Source: Conyzicola nivalis_A (GTDB lineage Bacteria; Actinomycetota; Actinomycetes; Actinomycetales; Microbacteriaceae). From it: a DNA stretch of 64,000 nt. The stretch covers positions 62,001 through 126,000 of the forward strand of contig NZ_JBEPSJ010000004.1 in NCBI RefSeq assembly GCF_040548875.1, read 5' to 3'. Positions 7,848-16,980 of this stretch are shown here, piece by piece. Below the pieces are notes generated by a model that ran no database searches, had not been told where the DNA came from, and was given only the letters and a program-made list of their open reading frames with translations. Position numbers and translations under genes: made by a program. Within the stretch, counting starts at the first letter, position 1. Each line of letters starts with the position of its first letter.

Positions 7848-9260
7848 CTACGCCACATCCACCGCCGGTGCCAGCCGTGTCGTCCTACGGAACGACATTC
7901 TCGGTAGCGAGGCGATACGGCTCGTTCCGACGAGCGAGCAGAGCAGCACCAGCAGCGCGATCGTCGCGGGCACGACGCCGAATCCGGCGACGAGCACGAG
8001 CGCGACGCCGCCTGCTCCGAGCAGCGTGTCGAGCGCGGCGAAGCGCGCATCGCCCGCGCCGCCCGTTCCGCCCCTGCCGCCCCTGCCGCCCCTGCCGCCC
8101 CTGCCGCCCCTGCCGCCCGGCATACCGCGCCCCCGCTCGAAACGAGCGAACAGCGCCACGACCGGCACGACGGCTACAGCGACGACCACCAGCCAGAACG
8201 GCCTGCCCGCCCACCATTCGGCGCCGAGCGGCTCCGGCAGCGGCACGCCGGCTGCGGCCTCGAGCGCGAGCAGCAGCGCCGCCAGCCCGATGAGCACCGG
8301 CATGTGCCAGAGGTAGACGGTCATGCCGGTTCGGCCGAGGGCGTCGATGACCCGGCCGTACACCGTGTGCTCGGCGAGGGCCGCGAAGCGGGGGCGCAGC
8401 AGCGAGAAGACCAGCAGCTGGGCGACTCCGAGCGCGACGAGGCACACCGTGGGCGGGTTCAGGTTCACCAGCATGTCGGGCGAGTACGGACCGGCGGTCA
8501 GCACCAGCAGCACCGCGAGCGCGGCCCCGAGAACGCCGAGACGGGCGCCGCGGCCCAGCGCCTCGACGCTGCCGTCGGCGAGCCAGAAGCCGAGCTGTTG
8601 CACCAGCAGCCAGACGAACAGCAGGTTGAGGAAGCCGATGGCGTCGAGCCCGCTCGACAGGCGGACAGCGTCGACGGCGAGCACGGCGGCCAGCAGCAGC
8701 AGCGGCGTCGCGACCCTGGCCCGCTCGTGCGCCCTGGCCATCAGCGGCACGAGCGACGAGCAGAGGATGTAGACGCCGAGAAACCACATGGGCTGGCCGA
8801 TGCGGTACCCGGCGGTGGCGACGATGTCCGCCGGCACGCCCGCGGGCGCCATGGCCAGCAGGGCGGCGCCCACCACGGCGACGAGCGCGATCGCCGGGCG
8901 CACGAGTCGGTCGATGCGTGTGCGCACGTAGGCCGAGGCCGTGGTGCCGCGGGCCCGCAGGCCGCGCCACTGCGTGATGCTCGAGAAACCGCCGACGATG
9001 AAGAACAGCGGCATGACCTGCACGGCCCAGCTCGCGGGGGCGAACCAGGTCTGGTTCTCCATCGCGTTCTCCAGCACGGGTCCCGCAGTGGACACGCTGA
9101 CGCCGACCATCATGGCGTGGAGGGCGACGACCGTCACGAGCAGGGTCGAGCGCACGGCGTCGATGCTGCGGTCGCGGGTCACCGCCGGTCGGGCTCCGGC
9201 CGGCACCGGCGCGTGTATCGCCGGGCCCGGTGTCGCTGGTCGGCTCGCTGCGATCGTCAC
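7848..9260 (-). CDS. Acyltransferase-3 family membrane protein
   Basis: A 470-residue polytopic protein with about ten membrane helices. The first begins RSIDAVRSTLLVTVVALHAM, the typical N-terminal signature of acyltransferase 3 enzymes that move acyl groups onto extracytoplasmic sugars or lipids. PLFFIVGGFSS and YLWHMPVLIG are further family motifs. Between two late helices lies a Gly-Gly-Arg repeat encoded by a 9-bp tandem repeat (8074-8118). The GTG at 9260 has GAGGGGG upstream. It lies downstream of a NarL-type two-component system and a 20-bp palindrome. Confidence 0.82.
   Translation of the reverse strand: MTIAASRPATPGPAIHAPVPAGARPAVTRDRSIDAVRSTLLVTVVALHAMMVGVSVSTAGPVLENAMENQTWFAPASWAVQVMPLFFIVGGFSSITQWRGLRARGTTASAYVRTRIDRLVRPAIALVAVVGAALLAMAPAGVPADIVATAGYRIGQPMWFLGVYILCSSLVPLMARAHERARVATPLLLLAAVLAVDAVRLSSGLDAIGFLNLLFVWLLVQQLGFWLADGSVEALGRGARLGVLGAALAVLLVLTAGPYSPDMLVNLNPPTVCLVALGVAQLLVFSLLRPRFAALAEHTVYGRVIDALGRTGMTVYLWHMPVLIGLAALLLALEAAAGVPLPEPLGAEWWAGRPFWLVVVAVAVVPVVALFARFERGRGMPGGRGGRGGRGGRGGRGGTGGAGDARFAALDTLLGAGGVALVLVAGFGVVPATIALLVLLCSLVGTSRIASLPRMSFRRTTRLAPAVDVA
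8074..8118. repeat. Tandem repeat, five perfect 9-bp units, in frame
   Basis: Five exact copies of CTGCCGCCC (plus strand), preceded by a degenerate unit. They encode Gly-Gly-Arg on the minus strand inside the acyltransferase. The 9-bp unit can expand or contract without a frameshift. Confidence 0.95.
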
Positions 9261-9355
9261 GGATGTCCCCCTCGGTTCGGGCGGTGCATCCGCTCGGTGA
9301 CAGCAGGTTAGGGAGACGGTATGCCGCCGGGCATCAACCCGGGGAGCCGTTCGCG

Positions 9356-9375
9356 GACCCTACCGCGGTAGGGTC
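9356..9375. promoter_or_regulatory. Perfect 20-bp palindrome (operator or hairpin terminator)
   Basis: GACCCTACCGCGGTAGGGTC is fully self-complementary. It sits 7 bp past the stop of the NarL-type regulator gene and about 95 bp upstream of the acyltransferase start. As RNA it forms an 8-bp stem with a CGCG loop but lacks a T tract. Its half-site CTACCG recurs upstream of the kinase gene (11330-11353), which favours an operator for the regulator. Confidence 0.5.
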
Positions 9376-9382
9376 GGGCGGT

Positions 9383-10060
9383 TCAGCCGCGAGTGCCCGG
9401 CTGCACCAGGGCGACGTCGTAGGCGAACACGACCGCCTGCACACGGTCGCGCAGCCCGAGCTTGGAGAACACCTTGCTCACGTGCGTCTTCACCGTCTGC
9501 TCCGCGATGAACAGGGCGGCGGCGATCTCGCCGTTCGAGAGCCCGCGGCCGACGAGGGTGAGCACCTCCACCTCGCGCTCGGTGAGCGCCGAGACGAGGT
9601 TGCCGTCGACGCGGCGAGGCGGGGCGGCGCGCGCGAAGTCCTCGATCAGCCTGCGGGTGACGCTCGGCGCGAGCAGCGCGTCGCCCGCCGCGACGATGCG
9701 CACCGCGGCGACCAGCTCCTCGGGGAGCGCGTCCTTCAACAGGAACCCGCTCGCCCCGGCGCGCAGCGCCTCGTACACGTAGTCGTCGATGTCGAAGGTC
9801 GTGAGCACGAGGACCCGGGGCACGTAGTCGGTGCCGCGCGGCGGTGTCTGCAGCGCGCGGGTGGCCTCGAGGCCGTTCATCACTGGCATCCTCACGTCCA
9901 TCACGACGACGTCGGGGCGCATCCGCTGGGCGAGCTCGACGGCCTCCCGCCCGTCGGCGGCCTGGCCGAGGACGTCGATGCCCGGCTGCGCGTCGAGCAC
10001 GGCGGCGAATCCGGCGCGCACCATGGCCTGGTCGTCGACGACGAGAACTGAGATGGTCAC
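9383..10060 (-). CDS. Response regulator, NarL/FixJ (LuxR-HTH) family
   Basis: A 225-residue regulator: receiver domain with D9/D10 and phosphoacceptor D55 (VVMDVRMPVMNG), then a LuxR-type HTH, LTEREVEVLTLVGRGLSNGE and TVKTHVSKVFSKLGLRDRVQ. The GTG start overlaps the stop of the kinase gene by 4 nt (GTGA), showing translational coupling. Candidate targets are its own operon and the downstream acyltransferase, because CTACCG half-site pairs flank both. Confidence 0.93.
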   Translation of the reverse strand: MTISVLVVDDQAMVRAGFAAVLDAQPGIDVLGQAADGREAVELAQRMRPDVVVMDVRMPVMNGLEATRALQTPPRGTDYVPRVLVLTTFDIDDYVYEALRAGASGFLLKDALPEELVAAVRIVAAGDALLAPSVTRRLIEDFARAAPPRRVDGNLVSALTEREVEVLTLVGRGLSNGEIAAALFIAEQTVKTHVSKVFSKLGLRDRVQAVVFAYDVALVQPGTRG

Positions 10061-11283
10061 GGGCGTTCGGGGTCCTTGCTCTGGGTGGCGCTGCTGTGGG
10101 CGGTGCTGCTGGTGAGGGTCGGGGCGGATGCGGCGACGGGGAGAGTCGCCCGCACGAGGTACCCGCCCGCGGTGGTCGGACCGGCGTGCAGGGTCCCGCC
10201 CAGCATCTCGCAGCGCTCGCGCATGCCGATGATGCCGTGGCCGCCTGCCGCGCGCTGGATGGCCGCGGGAGCGGCCGGAGCGTCGTTCTCGACGCGGAGG
10301 ATGATCGCTCCGTCGACCAGTTCGGCGTGCACCCGGGCCGGGGCGCCCGGAGCGTGCCGCACCACGTTGCTGAGCGACTCCTGCGCGATACGGTACGCGG
10401 CGGTGCTCGCGAGCCCCTCGGCGGGCAGCGCGTCGTCGAGGTCGACGGTCACCCTGGTGCCCGCACGCTCGAGGGTGTGCGCCAGCTCGACGATCTGGGC
10501 GACGCCCGGCTGGGGCATCCGGTCGACGTCCGCGCCGTCGCTGCGCAGCACGCCGAGCAGCTGTCGCATCTCCTGCATCGCCGAGCGGGCGGATGCCGCG
10601 ATCTCTCCGAACTCGCGGCGCGCGTCGTCGTCGAGCTGCGGCAGACGGTACGGCGCGCTCGAGGCCTGCACCTGGATCACCGACATGCTGTGCGCCACTA
10701 CGTCGTGCAGCTCGCGGGCGATGCGGTTGCGCTCCTCGACGATGCCGCGGCGATGCTGCTCGGCGGCGAGGTCGCCGCGAAGCCGTGCGCGCTGTGCGAA
10801 GAAGACCGCCGCGAGCAGCACGAAAGCGGTGATCGCTGTCGAGGTCACCAGGTTCGCGACGATTCCGTCGACGGTGGCGTTGCCCGTCGCGCCCGCCCCG
10901 ACGAGGAACAGCACGAGCAACGGCGTGGCGATTCCCACTGCCCAGCCGACGACGCCCTCGGTCACCGGACGACGCAGCCCGAGCGACAGCAGCAGCGCGC
11001 ACAGGCTGAGCAGGCCGCACACGTCGAGCGGCCAGGGCGCCCCGGCCGCTGCGACGCCGAATAGCACGAAGCCCGCCGCACCGAGCGCCCAGCCGGCGAC
11101 GGCCCAGCGCGGAGCGACGAGGGAGAGCGGGAGGCTTCCGCACTGCAGGACGCCGATCGCGAACGCGGCGAGAACGGGCACCTGGTAGACGGTGGCCGAC
11201 ACCGGAACGCTGACGCTGAAGATCACGATGGCGAGGGCGGATGCCACGACCAGCCACTGCATCTGCCGTCGGGGAGTGTTCAT
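10057..11283 (-). CDS. Sensor histidine kinase, HisKA_3 (NarL-system) type
   Basis: A 408-residue kinase with five or six N-terminal membrane helices (about 10-162). The dimerisation and phosphoacceptor motif is EERNRIARELHDVVAHSMSV (H193), and the HATPase domain includes HGIIGMRERCEMLGG. This is the DesK/LiaS-like architecture with no large extracytoplasmic domain, suggesting sensing within the membrane. I chose the ATG at 11283 over 11325 because the added residues are unlike the family. It is first gene of the operon with the regulator. Confidence 0.92.
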   Translation of the reverse strand: MNTPRRQMQWLVVASALAIVIFSVSVPVSATVYQVPVLAAFAIGVLQCGSLPLSLVAPRWAVAGWALGAAGFVLFGVAAAGAPWPLDVCGLLSLCALLLSLGLRRPVTEGVVGWAVGIATPLLVLFLVGAGATGNATVDGIVANLVTSTAITAFVLLAAVFFAQRARLRGDLAAEQHRRGIVEERNRIARELHDVVAHSMSVIQVQASSAPYRLPQLDDDARREFGEIAASARSAMQEMRQLLGVLRSDGADVDRMPQPGVAQIVELAHTLERAGTRVTVDLDDALPAEGLASTAAYRIAQESLSNVVRHAPGAPARVHAELVDGAIILRVENDAPAAPAAIQRAAGGHGIIGMRERCEMLGGTLHAGPTTAGGYLVRATLPVAASAPTLTSSTAHSSATQSKDPERP

Positions 11284-11329
11284 CGTGCGGCCAGTCTGGC
11301 ACGGGCCGGTCGGGGCGCACATCACCTCG

Positions 11330-11353
11330 CGGTAGTGCGCGCGCCCCCTACCG
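11330..11353. promoter_or_regulatory. CGGTAG/CTACCG half-site pair upstream of the kinase
   Basis: CGGTAG at 11330-11335 and CTACCG at 11348-11353 are separated by 12 nt, 47-70 bp upstream of the kinase ATG. They repeat the halves of the palindrome at 9356-9375. Binding by the NarL-type regulator is an inference. Confidence 0.35.
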
Positions 11354-11403
11354 GCGTACTGTCTCGGCCCGGCGCAGTGCCCGCCTGCGTGACCGGCCGT
11401 CGG

Positions 11404-11916
11404 CTAGAAGCCGAAGTCGAACCCGCCCCAGCCGCCGTCGCCGGCTGCCGCGCTCGCGGCCGCCGTGTCGGCACCCGCACCCTGAGCAACCGCCGTGCTC
11501 GTGAGCCCGGCGAAGAAGTAGGCGTCGATGATGCTGGATGCCACGACGTAGCCGGCGAGGGTGCCGTACATGCTGCCGCCCCAGCCCGCGCCGTCCTGGC
11601 CGCCGAACGCCCGAGAGAGTGCCCCGGGCTGCTTCGCCTCGGTCAGCGTCGCGGCCTTCGCGAGCGCCGCGGGCGTTGCATCCGCCGGTCGCTCGCCTTC
11701 GGGCGCCGCCTCGGTGAGACGGCTGAACAGGATGTCCAGCTGGGCCGGGGTGAGCTTGGCGAACGCCTCCTCGTGCACCCTGTCGATGGTCTTCGGCGAA
11801 GCGGTGCGGAGGAGGTAGTCGTACCGTTCGACGGCGATCTCGTCGGCGGTGCGGTGTGGGGCCGGGCGGTCCTCCAGCGTGCTGTCGCGGCCGAAGACCC
11901 TGTCGAAGAAGCCCAT
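11404..11916 (-). CDS. Uncharacterised protein with Gly-rich C-terminus
   Basis: 170 residues, no assigned family. It starts MGFFDRVFGRD, then has a charged helical region with KTIDRVHEEAFAKLTPAQLD and a possible amphipathic segment, GTLAGYVVASSIIDAYFFAG (about 117-136). It ends in an Ala/Gly tail, DGGWGGFDFGF. There is no signal peptide or catalytic motif. Upstream (11917-12018) lie AAGGATC and a T-rich stretch; the gene is monocistronic between a two-component operon and the sugar operon. Codon use matches its neighbours, so it is likely real. Function unknown. Confidence 0.7.
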   Translation of the reverse strand: MGFFDRVFGRDSTLEDRPAPHRTADEIAVERYDYLLRTASPKTIDRVHEEAFAKLTPAQLDILFSRLTEAAPEGERPADATPAALAKAATLTEAKQPGALSRAFGGQDGAGWGGSMYGTLAGYVVASSIIDAYFFAGLTSTAVAQGAGADTAAASAAAGDGGWGGFDFGF

Positions 11917-12018
11917 GAGGGTGTGATCCTTGTTCTCTCTAGTGTGGACGCGGCGGTTCGCGCGTTACCCGTGCAACCGGCGACAGGGCGTTTTTCTTCC
12001 CGAGAACAGCGGCAGGGG

Positions 12019-13704
12019 CTAACGCAACCAGACTGTCGTATCGCCCGGGAGCAGGCCGCCGTCGAGGGGGCTGCTGGCGATCACCGGGTGGCCACGGTCG
12101 AGCGGGTACGGCTCAGCGCCGAAGTTCGTGACGGCCTCCCAGCCGTTCGGTCGGCGGAAGCGCAGCACGTCGTCGCGGCCGCTCTCGATCCACTCGAGAC
12201 GCTCCGATGTCTGCAGCGAGCGGCGCAGCCGCAGCGCCTCCCGGTAGAGGGTGAGGGTCGACGCTGGGTCCCCGTCTTCGCGCGAGACCGCGTAGTCGGC
12301 GAACCACTCGGGCTGCGGAAGGTGGGAGCCGTCGTCGCCGAATCCGAACGAGGGGCCGTCGCTTCGCCAGGGCAGCGGCACGCGGCATCCGTCTCTGCCG
12401 AAGTCCGCGCCCTCGCTGCGGAAGAACGTGGGGTCCTGCCGTTCGGAGGCCGGGATCTCGGCCACCTCGTGCAGCCCGAGCTCCTCGCCCTGGTAGATGT
12501 AGCTCGAGCCGGGAAGCGCGAGCATAAACAGCGACGCCGCCCTCGCGCGACGCCCGCCGGCGTCGCGGTCGAGCACCGGATCGACTCCCCCGCTGCGCAC
12601 CCACTCGGTGCCGTGCTTGCGCAGCGGTGCGCCGCGCTCGTCTCGGCCGGGGTGCGGCAGCCCGTACCGTGTGGCGTGACGCACCACGTCGTGGTTCGAC
12701 AGCACCCAGGTGCTCGACGATCCGGATGCGTCGGCGAGTTCGAGGTTGTCCTGCACCACACGTCGAAACTGGCCCGCGTCGAAGTCGGCCTGCAGCAGGT
12801 CGAAGTTGAACGCCTGCCCGAGACTCTCGCGGCTCGCATAGAGCGGCACACGCGCCTTGTCGACCCACGCCTCCGCGACCGCGGTGCGCGGCGGGTCGTA
12901 GGAGTCGAACACACGACGCCACTCGGCGTAGACCTCGTGCACGTCGTCGCGGTCGACCATGGGGTGCATGCCGTCGCGGGGAAGCGCGTCGAGCTGCGCC
13001 TGCGAGGGCAGCGGCTCGGAGAGGTCCTTCGTGAGCATGTGGGCGACATCGATGCGGAAGCCGTCGACCCCGCGGTCGGACCAGAAACGCAGCGTCGTCA
13101 CGAAGTCGGCGCGCACCTCGGGGTACTCCCAGTTGAGGTCGGGCTGCTCGATCGCGAAGTTGTGCAGGTACCACTGGCCGTCGTCGACACGCTCCCACGC
13201 CGACCCGCCGAACATCGACACCCAGTCGGTCGGCGGCAGCGCGCCGTCGGGGCCGGTTCCCTCGCGGAAGATGTAGCGCTCGCGCGCCGCCGAATCGCGC
13301 CCCGCGGCGAGCGCCTCCCGGAACCACGCGTGCTGGTCGGAGGTGTGGTTCGGCACGATGTCGACGACGACCCTGATGCCGCGCGAGTGCAGCGCGTCGA
13401 CGAGGTCGTCGAAGTCAGCGAGCGTGCCGAGCCGCGGGTCGACGTCGCGGTAGTCGGCGACGTCGTAGCCGCCGTCGGCCAGTGCCGACGGGTAGAACGG
13501 GCTCAGCCAGACCGCGTCGATGCCCAGCGACTCGAGGTAGTCGGCCTTCGCGACGATCCCCGCGATGTCGCCGAGGCCGTCGGCGTTCGCGTCGGCGAAG
13601 CTGCGCGGATAGATCTGGTAGACGACGCCCTGGCGCCACCAGGGCGGCAGTTCGAGGTCGGCGTCGTGGTCGAGGGCGTGGTCGAGGTCGCGAGTGTCAG
13701 CCAT
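12019..13704 (-). CDS. Glycoside hydrolase family 13, alpha-glucosidase type
   Basis: A 561-residue cytoplasmic GH13 enzyme, probably hydrolysing alpha-glucosides imported by the adjacent transporter. GH13 regions visible: DIVPNHTS (115-122), GFRIDV with nucleophile D219, AVAEAW with acid/base E278, and LSNHDV with transition-state D339. The start WWRQGVVYQIYPRSF is typical of oligo-1,6-glucosidase/alpha-glucosidase. There is no signal peptide. It is the last gene of the operon, 4 nt after the permease stop. Substrate specificity cannot be read from sequence. Confidence 0.92.
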   Translation of the reverse strand: MADTRDLDHALDHDADLELPPWWRQGVVYQIYPRSFADANADGLGDIAGIVAKADYLESLGIDAVWLSPFYPSALADGGYDVADYRDVDPRLGTLADFDDLVDALHSRGIRVVVDIVPNHTSDQHAWFREALAAGRDSAARERYIFREGTGPDGALPPTDWVSMFGGSAWERVDDGQWYLHNFAIEQPDLNWEYPEVRADFVTTLRFWSDRGVDGFRIDVAHMLTKDLSEPLPSQAQLDALPRDGMHPMVDRDDVHEVYAEWRRVFDSYDPPRTAVAEAWVDKARVPLYASRESLGQAFNFDLLQADFDAGQFRRVVQDNLELADASGSSSTWVLSNHDVVRHATRYGLPHPGRDERGAPLRKHGTEWVRSGGVDPVLDRDAGGRRARAASLFMLALPGSSYIYQGEELGLHEVAEIPASERQDPTFFRSEGADFGRDGCRVPLPWRSDGPSFGFGDDGSHLPQPEWFADYAVSREDGDPASTLTLYREALRLRRSLQTSERLEWIESGRDDVLRFRRPNGWEAVTNFGAEPYPLDRGHPVIASSPLDGGLLPGDTTVWLR

Positions 13705-13708
13705 CCAT

Positions 13709-14626
13709 TCAGCCTTTCACGGCGCCCTGCGTGACGCCTTCCATGACCCACCGCTGGGTGAAGAGGTAGACGACGATGGCGGGTGCCATTGCCATGAGGT
13801 ACGACGCGAACGACACGTTGTAGTTGTTGCTGAACTGTGTCTGGAAGATGTTCTGCACCACCGGGAGGGTCTGCAGCGCCGGATCGGAGGTGATCAGCGA
13901 CGGCATCATGAAGTCGTTCCACGAGGCGAGGAACGCGAAGATCCCGACGGTCGCGCTCATCGGGGCGAGCAGCGGGAAGATCAGCCTCCAGAAGGTCTGC
14001 CAGGTGGTCGCACCGTCGATGCGGGCGCTCTCCTCCAGCTCGGCGGGGATCGACCGGAGGAACGCGGTGAACAGCAGGATGCTGAAGCTCAGCTGGAACA
14101 TGATGTGCAGGATCGTCACCCCGAGCGGGTTGTCTAGACCGGCGAGGCCCGTGAGCTGGATCTGCGGCAGCGCGACGACCGGGAACGGGATGAACATCGC
14201 CGCGAGCAGGTAGAAGAACGACCAGCGGAACAGGCGGTGGTCCCAGTTGCGCGAGATGGCGAAGGAGGCGAGCGCGCCGAGGATGACCGTGCCTGCGACC
14301 GATCCTGCGGTGATCAGGATCGACACGAGGAAAGCCGCCGGGAAGTTCGTGAGGTTCCACGCCGTGACGAACCCCTCGACGCTGAACGGGGCGGGGAGCG
14401 AGAACGCGTTTCCCTCGGCGGCCTGCGACTGTGTCTTGAAGGCCGTCGTGAGGGTCACGTACAGGGGCACGATCACGGTCACCGCGCACAGGATGAGCAC
14501 GATGGTGAGCGGCACATTCTTTTTGTCGCCGCGCATCCTCGCGCCGTCCGCGCGGCGTGCCTTCCCGGTCTCGCGGGTCAGCTCGGCATCTGTGCCCTCG
14601 ACCACGAGGGCGGGCTGCACTGTCAT
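13709..14626 (-). CDS. Carbohydrate ABC transporter permease, MalG type
   Basis: A 305-residue permease with six membrane helices and the cytoplasmic EAA loop EESARIDGATTWQTFWRLIF, which docks the ATPase. No ATPase gene is present in this operon, so a shared MsiK-type ATPase elsewhere is expected, as is common in Actinobacteria. The start overlaps the stop of the MalF-type permease by one base (TGATG), coupling the two subunits. Confidence 0.92.
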   Translation of the reverse strand: MTVQPALVVEGTDAELTRETGKARRADGARMRGDKKNVPLTIVLILCAVTVIVPLYVTLTTAFKTQSQAAEGNAFSLPAPFSVEGFVTAWNLTNFPAAFLVSILITAGSVAGTVILGALASFAISRNWDHRLFRWSFFYLLAAMFIPFPVVALPQIQLTGLAGLDNPLGVTILHIMFQLSFSILLFTAFLRSIPAELEESARIDGATTWQTFWRLIFPLLAPMSATVGIFAFLASWNDFMMPSLITSDPALQTLPVVQNIFQTQFSNNYNVSFASYLMAMAPAIVVYLFTQRWVMEGVTQGAVKG

Positions 14627-15555
14627 CAGATTTCGTTCCTTCCACGGGTGAGCCGCAGTTGCAGCACCGAGACGATCACGACGATGACGAAGAACATCGT
14701 CGCGTTGGCCATCTGGTAGGCGTAGTCGCCGCCGGTGAACCCGGTGACGATCGTCATCGGGATGCTCCTCGTCGCGGTTCCCGGTCCGCCGTTGGTCAGG
14801 CCGACGATGATGTCGTAGGCGTTGAGGAAGTTCTTGAAGCCGAGGATGACGTTGATGACGACGTACCCGGCCACGAGCGGGAGGGTGATTCGGAACAGCT
14901 GCTGCGCCTTGCCCGCCCCGTCGATGTCGGCAGCCTCGTAGACGTCTCCCGGGATCGACAGCAGCCCCGCGATGTAGATGAGCAGCGTGCCGGGGATCGC
15001 CTGCCAGGCGGTGACGATCACGATGGCCACCCAGGCGAGATCGGGGTTCGCGAGGATGCTCGAACTGAGCCACTCGATGCCGAGCGTCTGCCCCAATAAG
15101 GGCAGCGAGTTGGAGAAGAGGAAGTTGAAGACGTAGGCGATGATGATGCCCGAGATCACCATCGGGATCACGAAGACCGTTCTCAGCCCTGTCTTGATCT
15201 TGATCTGCGCGGTCAGCCCGACCGCCAGCAGGAACGCGATCGCGTTCACGATGACCACCGTGACGGCGGCGAAGCCGAAGGTGAACAGGTAGCTCTGCAG
15301 GATGGCAGGGTCGGAGAACATGGCCACGTAGTTGATGAGGCCGACGAACTCCCAGTCGCCGAACCCGATCGAGTTCGTGAAACTGAAGAAGATGCCGATG
15401 ACCGCCGGAACGGTGATCGCCAGGGTGAACAGGACGAGGCTGGGGAGCAAGAAGAAGTAGTAGATCCCCTCGACCTTGCGCCGCCTCCCCCTGGGCGCGG
15501 TGGTGCTGTGCGACGAGGCGACCGGGGTCGCGGGCGCCACTGTCATGGCCGTCAT
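14626..15555 (-). CDS. Carbohydrate ABC transporter permease, MalF type
   Basis: A 309-residue permease. It begins with a cytoplasmic basic stretch, GRRRKVEG, followed by six membrane helices; the EAA loop is YEAADIDGAGKAQQLFRITL. It pairs with the MalG-type subunit encoded immediately after it. It lies 42 nt downstream of the substrate-binding protein gene in the same operon. Confidence 0.92.
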   Translation of the reverse strand: MTAMTVAPATPVASSHSTTAPRGRRRKVEGIYYFFLLPSLVLFTLAITVPAVIGIFFSFTNSIGFGDWEFVGLINYVAMFSDPAILQSYLFTFGFAAVTVVIVNAIAFLLAVGLTAQIKIKTGLRTVFVIPMVISGIIIAYVFNFLFSNSLPLLGQTLGIEWLSSSILANPDLAWVAIVIVTAWQAIPGTLLIYIAGLLSIPGDVYEAADIDGAGKAQQLFRITLPLVAGYVVINVILGFKNFLNAYDIIVGLTNGGPGTATRSIPMTIVTGFTGGDYAYQMANATMFFVIVVIVSVLQLRLTRGRNEI

Positions 15556-15597
15556 TCTGGGCTCCTTTGCCTAGAGGTGCGCTGCTTTCGAGATCGG

Positions 15598-16860
15598 TCA
15601 CTGACGCAAGGCGAGGCGCGCCCAGTCGGCATCGAGGATGCGTAGCGTGCGCTCGACGTCTCCGCCGAGGGCGATGCCCTGCGTGTAGTTCTCGGTGGGG
15701 ATGGTCAGCGGGATCGCCTTCGACGCCCCCTGATAGAACTGCGCCGAGTCGTAGTACTCCTTCATGCCGAGGATGCGCTCGTCGGTGACGGGCGCGGCGT
15801 CTGTGGTCGTGCCGTACCCGAGCTGCGCGGCGTTGTACGCATCCATCACGTCCTTGCGGAAGAGGAAGCTCAGGAACTCGCGCGCCGCATCCTTGCTCTC
15901 CGATGCCTCGGGGATCCACGCCGCCAGATCGATGTTGACGCGCACCTGCAGATCGCCGGGATCGTCCGTCATCGGCAGCGGGAATGTTCCGAGGTCGAGG
16001 TCGGGTGCGGTCTTCGCGATCTCGCCGAATGCCCACGGCCCCTGCAGGTACATCGCCGCCTCGCCCTGCGCGAAGGCGAGGTTGCCGTCGCCGTAGGCCT
16101 TGCTGGCGGCGTCGGAGTTCGAGTAGTCGTCGATGAGCTGCTGCATGCGCGTGACGGGAGCCGCGAAGGTCTTCTCGAACGAGACGGGCGAATCGGGACC
16201 GACCTCGGTGCCGAGCTCGTTCATCTTCTCGTAGAAGTCGGCGACGTCGACCTGGCCGCCCACCGTGTAGTCGAACCAGCCCTGCGCGACGGTCCACGGG
16301 TCTTTGAAGGTGGCGTAGAACGGGGTGACTCCCGCGGCGGTGAGCTGGTCGCAGACGGCGATCAACTCGTCGTAGGTCTGCGGGACGTCGAGGCCCTGCT
16401 GCTCGAAGATCTGCTTGTTGTAGATGACGGATGCGGCCATCACCGAGTAGGGCAGCACGCTCGTGCGGCCGGGGTACGTCGCGTACTGGTCGACGAGGTC
16501 CTGCACCTCGGGGAGGATGCGGTCGGCCTCCGGCATGTCGCCGAGGTCGCTCAGCGCGCCGCGCTCCATGAACCGCGCCATCTCCATGTTGTAGTTCAAT
16601 AGCCCGAGGTCGGGCGGGTTGCCGCGCAGAAACCCCGCCTGCAGATTCGACGACGAGTCGAGCACGACGCGCACGTCGTCGTGCTCGGCGTTGTACTCGC
16701 TGATCAGCTCTCTGAAATAGGGGATCGCCTCCGGTTTGCTGAGATGGAAGCGCACGGTCTGGGCGTCGGCGCCTCCCACGCAGCCGGAGAGCGCCGAACC
16801 GACGAGCAGCAGGCCGATGCCCGCCGCGAGCACACGTCGTGTGCGGTGAGTTTGAGGCAC
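15598..16860 (-). CDS. Extracellular sugar-binding lipoprotein (ABC transporter)
   Basis: A 420-residue family-1 solute-binding protein. The signal peptide ends in the lipobox LSGC (C27), so the mature protein is lipid-anchored outside the membrane and delivers sugar to the MalF/MalG-type permeases. Motifs such as PYSVMAASVIYNKQIFEQQG and the C-terminal AAREFLSFLFRKD are typical of oligosaccharide binders. GAAAGGA lies before the ATG. It is first gene of the four-gene operon and divergent from the ROK regulator. Confidence 0.93.
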   Translation of the reverse strand: MPQTHRTRRVLAAGIGLLLVGSALSGCVGGADAQTVRFHLSKPEAIPYFRELISEYNAEHDDVRVVLDSSSNLQAGFLRGNPPDLGLLNYNMEMARFMERGALSDLGDMPEADRILPEVQDLVDQYATYPGRTSVLPYSVMAASVIYNKQIFEQQGLDVPQTYDELIAVCDQLTAAGVTPFYATFKDPWTVAQGWFDYTVGGQVDVADFYEKMNELGTEVGPDSPVSFEKTFAAPVTRMQQLIDDYSNSDAASKAYGDGNLAFAQGEAAMYLQGPWAFGEIAKTAPDLDLGTFPLPMTDDPGDLQVRVNIDLAAWIPEASESKDAAREFLSFLFRKDVMDAYNAAQLGYGTTTDAAPVTDERILGMKEYYDSAQFYQGASKAIPLTIPTENYTQGIALGGDVERTLRILDADWARLALRQ

Positions 16861-16980
16861 GTCTTCGTCCTTTCGAGTACCGCCGTTGGTATTCGAACGT
16901 TGCTTCGCAGACTAGATTTTTTCAACGAATCAACTTCGTGTGCACCATAATGCGTCAAGGAAACGAAAGAGGCAAGTGTC
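16861..16980. promoter_or_regulatory. Divergent promoter region, sugar operon / ROK regulator
   Basis: 120 bp, markedly AT-richer than its surroundings. The minus strand has TTGACG (plus 16954-16959) as a possible -35 for the sugar operon. The plus strand has CATAAT (16946-16951) as a possible -10 for the ROK gene. TTCAACGAATCAACTTCG near 16921 is a candidate operator core but not a clean palindrome. Exact promoters are uncertain. Confidence 0.4.

Noticed and set aside
8074..8118. CRISPR-like repeat
   Set aside because: Units are 9 bp with no spacers and lie in frame inside the acyltransferase gene.
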